NCBI RefSeq assembly: GCF_900141715.1
Contig: NZ_FQYK01000005.1
Span: forward strand, 124,001-188,000
Origin: Algibacter luteus
Lineage (GTDB): Bacteria > Bacteroidota > Bacteroidia > Flavobacteriales > Flavobacteriaceae
DNA length: 64,000 nt
Direction of reading: 5' to 3'
The notes under the pieces are model-generated. The model searched no databases. It worked only from the letters and a program-made list of their open reading frames with translations, and was not told where the DNA came from. Below, piece by piece: positions 54,590 to 63,322 of this stretch (positions are counted from its first letter, which is position 1; each line of letters opens with the position of its first letter). The position numbers and the translations under genes are program-made.

Positions 54590-55135
54590 TTACAGAAAAC
54601 TAATGCCGTGTCTGCCACAAATTTCTGTAACTTTTTCAAAATCTGGTGGTCCTGGAGGTAATTTTGCTATTTCTTGAAACATCAATTCGATACCAGCTGG
54701 AAAAGCTGAAGTCATCATTTTAGCTTTTTCAGTTCCTATTACTTTCCATGAATGGGGAACGTTTTTAGGAGCAAAAGCCACATCACCAGGATTTAAAATA
54801 GTAGCTTGTCCATCTACCATGATTTCAATTTGGCCTTTAATAACTCTAAATATTTCATCTTCTAAGGTGTGAATATGAGGAGGAATACCAACACCTGGTT
54901 CAACATTATCAACCCATTCTACTATTTGGTTTCCAGTATCGCTTCCAACTAGTTTGTGGGTTTGTATATCGCCAATAACGTTTAATACATCACCTTCTGA
55001 ATCTTTAACAATTTTAGGTTTGGCATTAGTAGAAAATGTGTTTTTGGCTTCTTGATTTTGGCCTTGAAGCAATTTAGGAACTAGCGCAAGGCCTAAACCT
55101 ATACCTGTAGTTTGAATGAATTTTTTACGGTCCAT
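54590..55135 (-). CDS. Exported cupin-domain protein
   Basis: The 181-residue protein has an N-terminal export signal (MDRKKFIQTTGIGLGLALVP). It resembles a Tat signal, but has RKK rather than the twin arginine. A single cupin barrel follows, with GIPPHIHTLEDEIFRVIKG (metal-binding H, H, E) and DVAFAPKNVPHSWKVIG. Substrate is unknown; quercetinase-like or sugar-binding cupins are possible. It is downstream of an AraC-family gene on the same strand. Confidence 0.85.
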   Translation of the reverse strand: MDRKKFIQTTGIGLGLALVPKLLQGQNQEAKNTFSTNAKPKIVKDSEGDVLNVIGDIQTHKLVGSDTGNQIVEWVDNVEPGVGIPPHIHTLEDEIFRVIKGQIEIMVDGQATILNPGDVAFAPKNVPHSWKVIGTEKAKMMTSAFPAGIELMFQEIAKLPPGPPDFEKVTEICGRHGISFL

Positions 55136-55218
55136 GATTTTGTTTTATTGCAATTTACACTTTCAATTGTCTCATTGCCATGTGAAAATCACAGTAATCT
55201 CTTAGAATTTAGGAATTC

Positions 55219-56022
55219 CTACCCCTTTCGCAATGCCGAAGGGGTTATTCCTGTATGAGTTTTAAAAAAGTAACTGAAATAATCGGGTGAAGAAAAACCT
55301 AAATCAAAACTAATCTCTTTTATTGATTTATCTGAGAATTTTAATGCGTGTCTGGATCGCATAAGTAATTGTTCTATAACAATGCTTTTTGAGCTCACAG
55401 AAAGTACTTCTTGGACACATTCATTAAGATATTTAGGTGTAATATTTAAAAGTTTGGCATAATAAGCTACATCATGATTTTCTAAAACATGTGCGTCAAC
55501 AAGCGTTTTAAATTTATATACAATATTGGATTTAGAGTTGTTGTTCGAGGCTACCGATTTAATATTACATTGCCCGTCGCAATAAACAAAAAAGGTGTAA
55601 AGTAAAGAAAGTATAGCATCCTCTTTATGATTGAGATGAGAACCTGCAAGTTCATCAATCATTTCAAGTATGGCCTGAGTTCTTTTCTCAATTCCTGGAC
55701 TTAATTTAAAAAGAGGAATTTCGCCAGAGTTAAAAAGTCTTACCTTATTGATATGAAGATTGCTTAACGCCGGATTATTCAAAACTGTTTTAGACAAATA
55801 TAAAATATAGCCGGCAGAGGTTGAACTGTCTTTTTTCAATACCTTCCATTGATGTCTTGGGTCTAAGAAAAAAATAGAATTAGAGACATCCTTATAGAAA
55901 ACACCATTTAATTCAATGCCCTTTATTTTGTTTTTAATCCAACAAAAAGCATAGTTTTCACTATTGGGTTTTACTGTAATCTCTTTAATTATTTGCGATA
56001 TGTTAATTGAATCTTCAATCAT
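55219..56022 (-). CDS. AraC family transcriptional regulator
   Basis: The 267-residue protein has an N-terminal cupin-like sensor half and a C-terminal pair of helix-turn-helix motifs: LLNITPKYLNECVQEVLSVSS, then IKEISFDLGFSSPDYFSYFFK and HTGITPSALRKG, the classic AraC ending. It may control the cupin gene 83 bp downstream. The inducer is unknown. Confidence 0.9.
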   Translation of the reverse strand: MIEDSINISQIIKEITVKPNSENYAFCWIKNKIKGIELNGVFYKDVSNSIFFLDPRHQWKVLKKDSSTSAGYILYLSKTVLNNPALSNLHINKVRLFNSGEIPLFKLSPGIEKRTQAILEMIDELAGSHLNHKEDAILSLLYTFFVYCDGQCNIKSVASNNNSKSNIVYKFKTLVDAHVLENHDVAYYAKLLNITPKYLNECVQEVLSVSSKSIVIEQLLMRSRHALKFSDKSIKEISFDLGFSSPDYFSYFFKTHTGITPSALRKG

Positions 56023-56198
56023 ATTTTACAAATTAAATAGCCTGATTAAGATTTACAGTTATTGATTTAGAATATTTTGTATCGTTTACTATATGCAGAA
56101 GATTAGGTATTATAATATGAGTTAATGTTGGTTGAACACCTAATTTAATAAATATTATCTGAATAGAAAACAGAAAAACTTAAGAGCCTAAGTATCAG

Positions 56199-56211
56199 TG
56201 TCAATATGACA
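56199..56211. promoter_or_regulatory. TGTCA-N3-TGACA dyad upstream of hsp20
   Basis: TGTCAATATGACA is a dyad with 5-base arms. Single TGACA or TGTCA elements recur at about 56212-56218, 56229-56233 and 56274-56278. It lies about 80 bases upstream of a possible sigma-54 promoter and could bind an enhancer-binding activator. Confidence 0.3.
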
Positions 56212-56284
56212 TTTTGACTAATGAAAAAATGACAATTATTCTGAAATTTTAAGAAATTAATCATGTTTTTATGTCATTTTTATT

Positions 56285-56301
56285 TTGGTATTTTTTTTGC
56301 A
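56285..56301 (+). promoter_or_regulatory. Possible sigma-54 promoter of hsp20
   Basis: TTGG, ten bases, then GCA: the GG at 56287-56288 and the GC at 56299-56300 keep the exact 10-base spacing of -24/-12 promoters, and TTGCA matches the -12 box. The region is very T-rich, so chance is possible. Confidence 0.35.
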
Positions 56302-56366
56302 TTACACTCAATGAAAAAATAATATTTTCAAATTTGAAATCATGTTTAATTTAAAATTTTGTAATT

Positions 56367-56843
56367 ATGAGCAACTTAGTTAATGTTCCTAAAAACGGAA
56401 GTTTATCAAACAGTAATTCAAATGTAAGCTTCCCAAATTGGTCTAACTGGATAGATGATTTATTCAATAGAGATTTACCTTCGGTATTTACCTCAAATTT
56501 TAATACCGGTATGTCTTTACCGAAAGTTAATATAAAAGAAACTGCTGATGCATATCTTGTAGAAATGGCGGTTCCCGGACTAAAAAAATCAGATTTCCAT
56601 ATAGACATTGATAATCAAGTTCTTTCTATTTCAACTGAAACGAAAGATGAAAAAGAGCTTGAAGAAGAGAATTACACAAGACGCGAGTTTGGTTATGCTT
56701 CTTTTAAAAGATCGTTTACACTGCCAGAAAGTGTTGATGATGATAAAATAAATGCGAAATACAATGAAGGTATTTTAACAGTGCATTTGCCTAAAAAAGA
56801 AGAAGCAAAACAAAAACCAGCTAGAAGTATTAAAATTTCATAA
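56367..56843 (+). CDS. Hsp20 small heat-shock protein
   Basis: The 158-residue chaperone has an N-terminal arm, an alpha-crystallin domain (about 50-145, PKVNIKETADAYLVEMAVPGLKKSDF and NEGILTVHLPKKE) and the C-terminal I-x-I tail SIKIS. It holds unfolding proteins under stress. It is monocistronic, with a long 344-base upstream region carrying TGTCA/TGACA elements and a possible sigma-54 promoter. Confidence 0.94.
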   Translation: MSNLVNVPKNGSLSNSNSNVSFPNWSNWIDDLFNRDLPSVFTSNFNTGMSLPKVNIKETADAYLVEMAVPGLKKSDFHIDIDNQVLSISTETKDEKELEEENYTRREFGYASFKRSFTLPESVDDDKINAKYNEGILTVHLPKKEEAKQKPARSIKIS

Positions 56844-56874
56844 TTGATAAAGTCATTTTGGGATTTAATTACAT

Positions 56875-56908
56875 AAAAGGAGGTACATATTTTGGCCTCC
56901 TTTTATAT
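56875..56908. terminator. Bidirectional terminator between hsp20 and marC
   Basis: AAAAGGAGG (56875-56883) and CCTCCTTTT (56896-56904) are 9-bp arms around a 12-base loop, with T or A runs on each side, serving hsp20 and the convergent gene. Confidence 0.75.
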
Positions 56909-56927
56909 TAAACATGCTTTTCATGTA

Positions 56928-57539
56928 TTACACATGCCCAAAGTAATGACTTATGCCACTCAAAATACTTTGTACTGCGTAAGATGCGAGAATAAGCCCC
57001 ATAATTTTACTAATGACTGTAATTCCGTAACTCCCGATGCGCTCTTGTAAATGATTTGCAGTTAAAAGAATTAAGCAAGTAATCCCAATTACAACCAATA
57101 CAAGTCCGGTTGTAATACTTTGTTGCTGGATGGTGTAAATATGATTATCAGTCATTAAAACTACGGCCATTATTGCTCCTGGGGACGCTATTGAAGGTAT
57201 GGCTATTGGAAATATGGTAACATGTTTATAGTCTGTAATTCTGTTTTTTTCTTGCTCTGGTTTACCATCGCCAAATATCATTGTTAATGCGAAAAGGAAT
57301 AGAATAACGCCTCCTGAAATTTGAAAAGCATCTAGACTAACCGACATACCTTCTAAAATTAACTGCCCAATCACAATAAAAAACAGAAGGATAAAAAAAG
57401 CCATTACCGAAGCTCTTATGGCAATTTTTTTCTTATGTGCTATGTCAAATTCCTTTGTGGCTTCAAGATATACAGGAATAGATCCAATCGGGTCAATAAC
57501 TGCAAATATGAAAAACAAGGTGGTTATATATTCTGCCAT
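56928..57539 (-). CDS. MarC family integral membrane protein
   Basis: The 203-residue protein has six hydrophobic segments and the family motifs FAVIDPIGSIPVYL (about 12-25) and PIAIPSIASPGAIMAVVL. MarC/UPF0056 proteins are inner-membrane proteins of unknown transport function; an early link to multiple antibiotic resistance was not upheld. It is 1 bp after the DUF3124 gene and likely co-transcribed. Confidence 0.9.
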   Translation of the reverse strand: MAEYITTLFFIFAVIDPIGSIPVYLEATKEFDIAHKKKIAIRASVMAFFILLFFIVIGQLILEGMSVSLDAFQISGGVILFLFALTMIFGDGKPEQEKNRITDYKHVTIFPIAIPSIASPGAIMAVVLMTDNHIYTIQQQSITTGLVLVVIGITCLILLTANHLQERIGSYGITVISKIMGLILASYAVQSILSGISHYFGHV

Positions 57540-57540
57540 A

Positions 57541-58047
57541 TTATTTTATGCGTATTGCTTTTGTGGTGAATGAAAGTCCTTGTTGTCCAACAGTAGAATT
57601 CATAATACCTTCAAATAAAGGTTCCGGACAACCTTTTGGAATGTTCCATTCAAATATGAAGTTCGACCCTGTTCCTCCCGATGTATCAATTTCATCAATT
57701 ATAATTTCAGTAGTTTCCATAGGTGCCAAAAAAATGGGCTTTTCAAAATACGTTCTCACTGGTACACCGTGTGTATCAAAATACTTCGCTTTTAACAAGT
57801 AAATGGTGTCCGTATCACTGGTGTTTCTCAAACTAACCATGGCCGTTAAATTGTGAGTTTTATGTTCAGACATGCTATAAATTTGCGAGTAAATAGAAAG
57901 ATAAGATTTCCCGTATTCTAGCGAATCTTTAGTGCTTAAATTAGCTGTTCGTTTCGACCAGTTTTCTGGATTTATAGAACTAATTTCTTTGGTTTCGTTA
58001 CATCCCAAAACCAGAACTAACACTATTAATAGATTAATTATTTTCAT
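57541..58047 (-). CDS. DUF3124 lipoprotein
   Basis: The 168-residue protein has a lipoprotein signal (LVLVLGC, the cysteine at residue 16) and a single DUF3124 domain with HNLTAMVSLRNTSDTDTIYL, APMETTEIIIDE and GGTGSNFIFEW. The function is unknown. It lies between the GH16 gene and marC on the same strand. Confidence 0.83.
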   Translation of the reverse strand: MKIINLLIVLVLVLGCNETKEISSINPENWSKRTANLSTKDSLEYGKSYLSIYSQIYSMSEHKTHNLTAMVSLRNTSDTDTIYLLKAKYFDTHGVPVRTYFEKPIFLAPMETTEIIIDEIDTSGGTGSNFIFEWNIPKGCPEPLFEGIMNSTVGQQGLSFTTKAIRIK

Positions 58048-58072
58048 AGTCTTTATTTATCGATTTAAATCA

Positions 58073-58948
58073 TTATTGATAAACCCTAATATAATCAACT
58101 ACCATCGGGCTCTCGACGAAATTAGGGTCAATATCAGGCTCTATTGCTATGTTTAATATAATATAATAATCAGAATCGTAAGGCCAAGTATCAGAATTTT
58201 TTATTGTTGGTTGGTATTTATAATGTTCAACCCCATCAATACTAAAAATCATTTTATCTTTAGACCATTCGAGAACATAATTGTGAAATTTAGTAGAAGC
58301 ACCTTTAATATTTTGACCTCCAATATTCTTAACATCAGAGCCGTACCCTGAACCATTGTGTACTGCACTTGAGACATAATCTTGATTTTTACCCCAATGT
58401 TCCAATATATCTATTTCGCCACAAAATGGCCACTTTGTGGTGCCGAACCCTTGATTGTCCCAATATGCACCATCTTCATCAATATTTTTATTAAGCATCC
58501 AAATGGCTGGCCAAGTTCCTATGCCTGCTGGCAGTTTTGCTCGAATTTCAACGCGACCATAGGTAAAGGCGAATTTTGAATTTAATCGTGCTGCAGTGTA
58601 TTCTTTTACCTCGCCATGAGCTTCAAATGATTCCTTTTTAGCAACTAGATGCAAATACCCATCTTTTACATATGAATTTGTATCCCTATTGGTATAATGC
58701 TGAATTAATCCACCCCACCAGCTACCACTAGGAGGAAGCTTAGTTTGATGAAACCATTTTTCTTGATTAATTGTTCCTTCAACATCAAATTCATCAGACC
58801 ACACTAAAACATCAAACTTTGGATTTAAACTCGTTACAATGTTTTCTTTAGATGTATCAGGAGTTTCTTTAAAAAATGCGAAAATTAGATATGAGAGAAA
58901 AATAAACCCAATTATGAATAGCGTGTATGTTTTTAATTCATTAGTCAT
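58073..58948 (-). CDS. GH16 family glycoside hydrolase (beta-glucanase / laminarinase-like)
   Basis: The 291-residue protein has an N-terminal hydrophobic anchor or signal (about 9-26) and a GH16 jelly roll. The catalytic motif is E178-I-D180-I-L-E183 in GEIDILEHWG. WWGGLIQHYT and WPAIWML belong to the substrate cleft. Likely substrates are beta-1,3-glucans of algae, but agarase or carrageenase branches share the motif. No SusCD genes lie nearby, so it is not in a polysaccharide locus here. Confidence 0.9.
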   Translation of the reverse strand: MTNELKTYTLFIIGFIFLSYLIFAFFKETPDTSKENIVTSLNPKFDVLVWSDEFDVEGTINQEKWFHQTKLPPSGSWWGGLIQHYTNRDTNSYVKDGYLHLVAKKESFEAHGEVKEYTAARLNSKFAFTYGRVEIRAKLPAGIGTWPAIWMLNKNIDEDGAYWDNQGFGTTKWPFCGEIDILEHWGKNQDYVSSAVHNGSGYGSDVKNIGGQNIKGASTKFHNYVLEWSKDKMIFSIDGVEHYKYQPTIKNSDTWPYDSDYYIILNIAIEPDIDPNFVESPMVVDYIRVYQ

Positions 58949-58955
58949 CTGTAGT

Positions 58956-59153
58956 TTAATTTATAATGTGTTGTTTTTTAGTTTGATAAAGTCCAGGTGT
59001 TACCTAAAAATCAGTATTCTCAATGTTTACAACCATGAGTTCATTTTGAGAATTTAAAATTAGTAGCCTATGAAATATTGCTATATCTTTTTCAACTTGG
59101 GTATTTACTGAATGAAATAAAAAGATGAGAATTACGACGATAATTTTTTTCAT
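58956..59153 (-). pseudogene. Decayed exported Nudix hydrolase gene fragment
   Basis: On the minus strand the ATG at 59153 opens a signal peptide (MKKIIVVILIFLFHSVNT), followed by FHRLLILNSQNELMVVNIE, a Nudix-like first strand pair. After NTDF there is a TAG, then VTPGLYQTKKQ in the same frame, then TAA. From family memory the expected residue between NTDF and VTPG is tryptophan, so TGG has become TAG. The rest of the domain, including the Nudix box, is absent. Confidence 0.55.
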
Positions 59154-59299
59154 AATTGTTGGTATTATGGTTGTAATAAAGTTCCTAAGTATGGTAAATC
59201 TCAAGTTGATTTACTCACATTTATATACATTTCAAACGTACTTCATCGTTTAAATATAGTCTAAAAAAGTAATCTTAATAACTATGATATCAACTCGCG

Positions 59300-60250
59300 T
59301 TATTCAGCTTTTTTAATATTAATAACCGAAATGTAAATTCCAATGGCTAATGAAATTCCAATAAATAAAAGCGAAAACCATTCAGGAATATCCACAAAGT
59401 TTGCTGTCATTAATTTTATTGAAACAAACAAGAGTATAGAAAAAACACTGTATTTTAAATATTTAAATTTTTCAAGCATATTTGAAAGAAAGAAGTAAAG
59501 CGAACGTAAACCCATTATAGCGAATATATTCGAACTATAAACAATAAATGGGTCTGTGGTTACGGCAAAAATAGCTGGTATACTGTCTAAAGCAAATAGT
59601 AGATCTGTAAATTCAATGGTTAACAATGCGCCAAAAAGAGCCGTAAAAACGCGCTTACCGTTAATTTTGGTAATAAATTTCCCGCCGTCAAGTTCGTTAC
59701 TAAATCTAAAATATTTCATGATGCTTTTAGGCTCTTTAGCATCCTTATGTTCGGCTTCTTTTTTTAACATTTTTAGAGCACTGAATAGAAGTAACAGACC
59801 AAAAATTATACTCATGCCATGTATTTTGTGTATCAGCACAAGTCCAACACTTATTAAAATGGCTCGAAATATAATGGCACCTAATATGCCTAAAAAAAGT
59901 AATTTGTGTTGGTATTGGCTAGGGATTTTAAATGATGTAAAGATAATTGCGATAACGAATAAATTATCAACACTTAAAGAGAGTTCAATAATATAGCCAG
60001 TTAAGTATTTAACTAGCGCTTGATTAGGGGTTAAATTATTTATATTCTCAACAAGAGATTGACTAAAGCACCAATGCAATATTCCGGAAAATATTAAGGC
60101 ATTTGAAATAAAGAAAATGGTTTCGAAAATCGCCTTTTTTACTGAAGTTACTTTATTCTTTTTATGTAGTATAAAGAAATCTATAAATAAAAGAATTAGC
60201 ACATAAATAATTAAAATGATCCAAGGCGTTAAATGATTCATACGATTCAA
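59300..60250 (-). CDS. TerC family membrane protein
   Basis: The 316-residue protein has about eight membrane segments. TerC hallmarks are the acidic membrane motifs ELSLSVDNLFVIAIIF (about 90-105) and FALDSIPAIFAVTTDPFIVYSSNIFAIMGLRSL (about 228-260). Family members are tied to tellurite resistance and to manganese export. Metal export is the better-supported role. It stands alone. Confidence 0.92.
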   Translation of the reverse strand: MNRMNHLTPWIILIIYVLILLFIDFFILHKKNKVTSVKKAIFETIFFISNALIFSGILHWCFSQSLVENINNLTPNQALVKYLTGYIIELSLSVDNLFVIAIIFTSFKIPSQYQHKLLFLGILGAIIFRAILISVGLVLIHKIHGMSIIFGLLLLFSALKMLKKEAEHKDAKEPKSIMKYFRFSNELDGGKFITKINGKRVFTALFGALLTIEFTDLLFALDSIPAIFAVTTDPFIVYSSNIFAIMGLRSLYFFLSNMLEKFKYLKYSVFSILLFVSIKLMTANFVDIPEWFSLLFIGISLAIGIYISVINIKKAE

Positions 60251-60413
60251 TAAATATTTAGTTTCAGCATTTATTTTCGCGTTTTCAAATCAATTATAAA
60301 TCAGCGAACTTTTACCGTGTAATGGAAAGATAGCAAATTGCAATGAATTCTAATTGGAAATTTAACCCAAAAAGTTACTTGTTGTAGTATGCTCACAATT
60401 AAGTGTTTGTAAT

Positions 60414-61535
60414 TTAAATATAGGTTAATAGATAACCAATAAATGCACTGCCTAAAACAATAAAGGCACTATTCAATTTTTTAAAAACGAATACAACAAC
60501 CAAACTTGCAATGGCTATGACGATTGTTCGCCAATCTGTTATAGTATCTTTTGCCATTTCTAGACAAACAGCAATTATTAATGCTACCGCGGCTACATTT
60601 ACGGCATTTAAAATGGCGCCTAATATATTTGATTTTCGCATTTTTGGAATTAATGGATTTAATACCAATACGAAGAAAAATGACGGCAGGAAAATTCCAA
60701 TTGTTGCAGCCAATGCTCCTGTTATTCCATGCATTTGCCAACCTATAAAAGTAGCAGTAGATAGAACAGGGCCAGGTGTAATTTGTCCCACAGCAACGGC
60801 GTCAATTAAAGCTTGTCTTGTAAGCCAACCATTTACTACTAATTCAGAATCTAGAAATGCAAATAAAACATAGCCACTGCCATAAAGTATGGCGCCAACT
60901 TTTAAGAAGGTTAAGAATATTTTAAATACTCCAATTTTAGAAGGATCGGCTATCTGAAAAATAATAAGCGGTATGAAACTCTTTAAATTACTCGTATTTT
61001 TTTTAAACAAATAAATGCTTAAACCAAGTAAACCGCAACCAAAAAGCGCAATTATTTCATTAACACCCAATAAGCAAACCACCAAAGTTATAATACCTAA
61101 AATGGCGAGCTCCATATTTTTTACTGCCTTTTTTCCTAGGCGGTACGCTGCCATAATTATAATGGCAATAACTGCAGGTTTAATACCGTAAATAAAAGGC
61201 TCAACGTTAGGTAGTTGGCCGTATTTCTGATAGAGCCAAGCAAAAATAGCAGTGATAACTACGGCAGGAAAAATAAAACAAAAACCAGCAACAAATAGTC
61301 CTTTCCAACCGGCTCGTTCGTAGCCGCAATGCATGGTCATTTCAGTAGAATTTGGGCCAGGAATTAGATTGGTAGCGCCAACAAGATCTAGAAAGTGTTC
61401 TTGGGTCATCCACTTTCTTTTTTTAACAACCTCATCTTCCATCATGGCGATATGAGCTGCAGGACCGCCAAAAGCAATACTTCCTAATTTAAAGAATAAT
61501 TTCGCTATTTCTTTTAGTTCATTTTTTTGAGCCAT
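60414..61535 (-). CDS. chrA: Chromate transporter family protein
   Basis: The 373-residue protein has two homologous ChrA halves. The first has FGGPAAHIAMMEDEVV, KRKWM and GATNLIPGPNSTEMTM (about 20-70), the second YGSGYVLFAFLDSELV, NGWLT and GQITPGPVLSTATFIGW (about 220-260). This is the long type that exports chromate in exchange for protons. It is common in Flavobacteria without chromate exposure. It is monocistronic. Confidence 0.92.
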   Translation of the reverse strand: MAQKNELKEIAKLFFKLGSIAFGGPAAHIAMMEDEVVKKRKWMTQEHFLDLVGATNLIPGPNSTEMTMHCGYERAGWKGLFVAGFCFIFPAVVITAIFAWLYQKYGQLPNVEPFIYGIKPAVIAIIIMAAYRLGKKAVKNMELAILGIITLVVCLLGVNEIIALFGCGLLGLSIYLFKKNTSNLKSFIPLIIFQIADPSKIGVFKIFLTFLKVGAILYGSGYVLFAFLDSELVVNGWLTRQALIDAVAVGQITPGPVLSTATFIGWQMHGITGALAATIGIFLPSFFFVLVLNPLIPKMRKSNILGAILNAVNVAAVALIIAVCLEMAKDTITDWRTIVIAIASLVVVFVFKKLNSAFIVLGSAFIGYLLTYI

Positions 61536-61608
61536 TATATGTTCAGTTCAAAAGTTTCACGTTAGCATGGTTTTTAACTTTCTACACTAATTTACTATAG
61601 GTCTGTTG

Positions 61609-62043
61609 TTATTTTCTACAAGAACACTCATGATGTTTTTCGAGATACGCAATGGTTTCCAAACTTAGTTCTTCCACAATTGGAATATTTATGTCAGCCA
61701 GTTTTTTAAAATAAATACAAGCTTTTCCCATTTTGAATTTCCCTAGGTCTTTCAAAAGTGCATCACTTTTTTCTGTTTTTGAATAGACGTAGAGGGAGAA
61801 TTGCGCTTTTCTTGGTGAGAAACCTAATAAAGGAGCATCACCTTCATGACCACTTGCATATTTATAGTGATAGGTTCCAAAACCGATTATTGTCGGCCCC
61901 CACATTTTTGGTCCAAAACCAGACCATTCACTCATTAATTCTATTAGCTTATAGCTATCGGCTTTCTTTTGATCGTTGTCTACATAAGATTCAATAAAAT
62001 CAAATACATCTACTTCAGTTTCAGTTGTTTTATTTTTAACCAT
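61609..62043 (-). CDS. DUF1801 protein
   Basis: The 144-residue protein belongs to DUF1801: FIESYVDNDQKKADSYKLIELM at the start, MWGPTIIGFGTYHYKYASG in the middle and MGKACIYFKKLADINI near the end. The function is unknown. It is the first of a run of single, small accessory genes separated by related repeats. Confidence 0.85.
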   Translation of the reverse strand: MVKNKTTETEVDVFDFIESYVDNDQKKADSYKLIELMSEWSGFGPKMWGPTIIGFGTYHYKYASGHEGDAPLLGFSPRKAQFSLYVYSKTEKSDALLKDLGKFKMGKACIYFKKLADINIPIVEELSLETIAYLEKHHECSCRK

Positions 62044-62164
62044 TTCTTTAATTGTGTTAAGTGCTTTAAAATGCCTGCCTATGTGTTCGTGTGTGATTTC
62101 GGAGTAATAGAACTAAGATAGTAAATTAACAGAAACCTATAATTCAAAGCATCTAGTTTTCCGA

Positions 62165-62216
62165 ATGAAATCAAGCGCAATAAACTATACGCGTTGTTGG
62201 CGTGTCGTGGTTTAAT
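62165..62216 (+). repeat. Cassette-boundary-like repeat, copy R1 (partial)
   Basis: AATCAAGCGCAATAAACTAT, then GCGTTGTTGGCGTGTCGTGG and TTTAATTT, align with the 3' end of copy R2 (AAAGCAATGAATTATAAACG TTGTAGACAACTGGTTTTTA, in two pieces). Like R2 it ends directly at the stop codon of a minus-strand gene. The 5' part of the repeat is not recognisable here. Confidence 0.4.
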
Positions 62217-62582
62217 TTAATTATTATAGTTTTGAATCTTTCGTTCGTCACGAATTTCACCTACATGATAATATGCTATAATTTGCTCAATGAGATTGTC
62301 TTTTGCATAATACCATTCACTTACATCCAAACTAAATTCTTGACCTTGTTTCGCTGTATATCTTACACATGCTTTATTTGATTCATAAATTACATCGTGA
62401 ATCTCAAATTCATATCCCAGAAATTTATCCTTATTTTCTTCAATTAAGTTTGTATACGCTTTTTTTCCTTCTATGATCCCGAAAGGGCTTGTGTGTTTGA
62501 AATTTTCAGAGATTGGCAAATTAAGAAAATCACCTTTTTCCCATTTGTCAAACCATTGTTTCACTAAATCTTTTAAGTCCAT
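62217..62582 (-). CDS. SnoaL/NTF2-like protein
   Basis: The 121-residue protein has the NTF2-like cone fold pattern: LKDLVKQWFDKWEKGDF, SENFKHTSPFGIIEGKKAY and FSLDVSEWYYAKDNLIEQI. Members include isomerases, polyketide cyclases and many unassigned proteins. It is a single gene between repeat copies R1 and R2. Confidence 0.82.
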   Translation of the reverse strand: MDLKDLVKQWFDKWEKGDFLNLPISENFKHTSPFGIIEGKKAYTNLIEENKDKFLGYEFEIHDVIYESNKACVRYTAKQGQEFSLDVSEWYYAKDNLIEQIIAYYHVGEIRDERKIQNYNN

Positions 62583-62610
62583 TTTATAAATTAGTATCGC
62601 AATTTAGTAT

Positions 62611-62752
62611 GTGCGCCAACGTGTTTGTAACAAATTAGTTGCGTGGTTTAGCCTCTAATTTAATAAACAATAACGAGCTCGAGAAAATTTAGAAGAAATA
62701 ATCCAAACAAGAAACGGCCAAAGCAATGAATTATAAACGTTGTAGACAACTG
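62611..62752 (+). repeat. Cassette-boundary-like repeat, copy R2
   Basis: It shares TTAGTTGCGTGGTTTAGC, CTAATTTA, AAACAA, CGAGAAAATT and CAATGAATTATAAACG with copy R3. AAATTAG and CTAATTT form a hairpin in the same place where R3 has TTAGTTGC and GCAACTAA, so the structure is kept while its sequence changes. Its 3' end meets the stop of the VOC gene. Confidence 0.65.
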
Positions 62753-62756
62753 GTTT

Positions 62757-63269
62757 TTATTTTGAATAAGCACCTGAAGAATATGTCAATTCATAACTAT
62801 GCGTGTAGATTTCAAATACAATTCCAAACGGGTCTTCAACATAACACATTTTGAAAGGCTTGTCATTCGGATAGTATGCTCTTATTGGCATTCTTTGTTT
62901 TCCTCCATAAGACAAAATTTTATCAATGAGTTCTTCAATATTTGGGTCTTGTATACAAAAATGAAATAGACCGGTATTGAAAGGATTAAATTCAGGTGCT
63001 TCTTTAATTCCATTCGGAAAAGAAAATAATTCTATTCCAATACCGTCAGAAGTTGCTAAATGAGCGATTTCAAACGACGTCCAATCGTTTCCGAAAACGT
63101 CAATGCACATTTGACCAATAGCAGTTTCCTTTTCTTTTTTGACTTCTGAAGGCTCCATAATTATGTACCAGCCCATTACTTCTGAATAGAATTTAACGGC
63201 CTCTTTTATATTTGGAACTGTTAATCCGATATGCGAAAATGATTTTGGATAATTTTTATTCGTTGTCAT
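62757..63269 (-). CDS. VOC family protein, probable HxlR target
   Basis: The 170-residue protein has paired VOC modules: SHIGLTVPNIKEAVKFYSEVMGW at the start, a middle FEIAHLATSDGIGIELFSFP and LFHFCIQDPN, and PFKMCYVEDPFGIVFEIYTHS at the end, with H and E metal ligands. It may detoxify a reactive carbonyl or similar compound. It is divergent from an HxlR regulator. Its promoter has TTG and TATTTTTG on the minus strand, with HxlR-like sites just upstream. Confidence 0.87.
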   Translation of the reverse strand: MTTNKNYPKSFSHIGLTVPNIKEAVKFYSEVMGWYIIMEPSEVKKEKETAIGQMCIDVFGNDWTSFEIAHLATSDGIGIELFSFPNGIKEAPEFNPFNTGLFHFCIQDPNIEELIDKILSYGGKQRMPIRAYYPNDKPFKMCYVEDPFGIVFEIYTHSYELTYSSGAYSK

Positions 63270-63287
63270 AAGTTAAATTTTAGATTG

Positions 63288-63318
63288 CAAAAATAATCTA
63301 TATTTGCCTAATCGGCAA
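63288..63318 (-). promoter_or_regulatory. Promoter of the VOC gene
   Basis: On the minus strand TTG (bases 63318-63316) and TATTTTTG (63295-63288) are 20 bases apart, a good Bacteroidota promoter, 19 bases before the VOC start. Confidence 0.6.
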
Positions 63319-63322
63319 TAAC

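Noticed and set aside
59556-59996. Open frame of 146 codons on the plus strand
   Set aside because: It is opposite terC, whose membrane motifs are conserved; the product is a low-complexity shadow.
60511-60873. Plus-strand open frame of 120 codons
   Set aside because: It is antisense to the second half of the chromate transporter and carries no family pattern.
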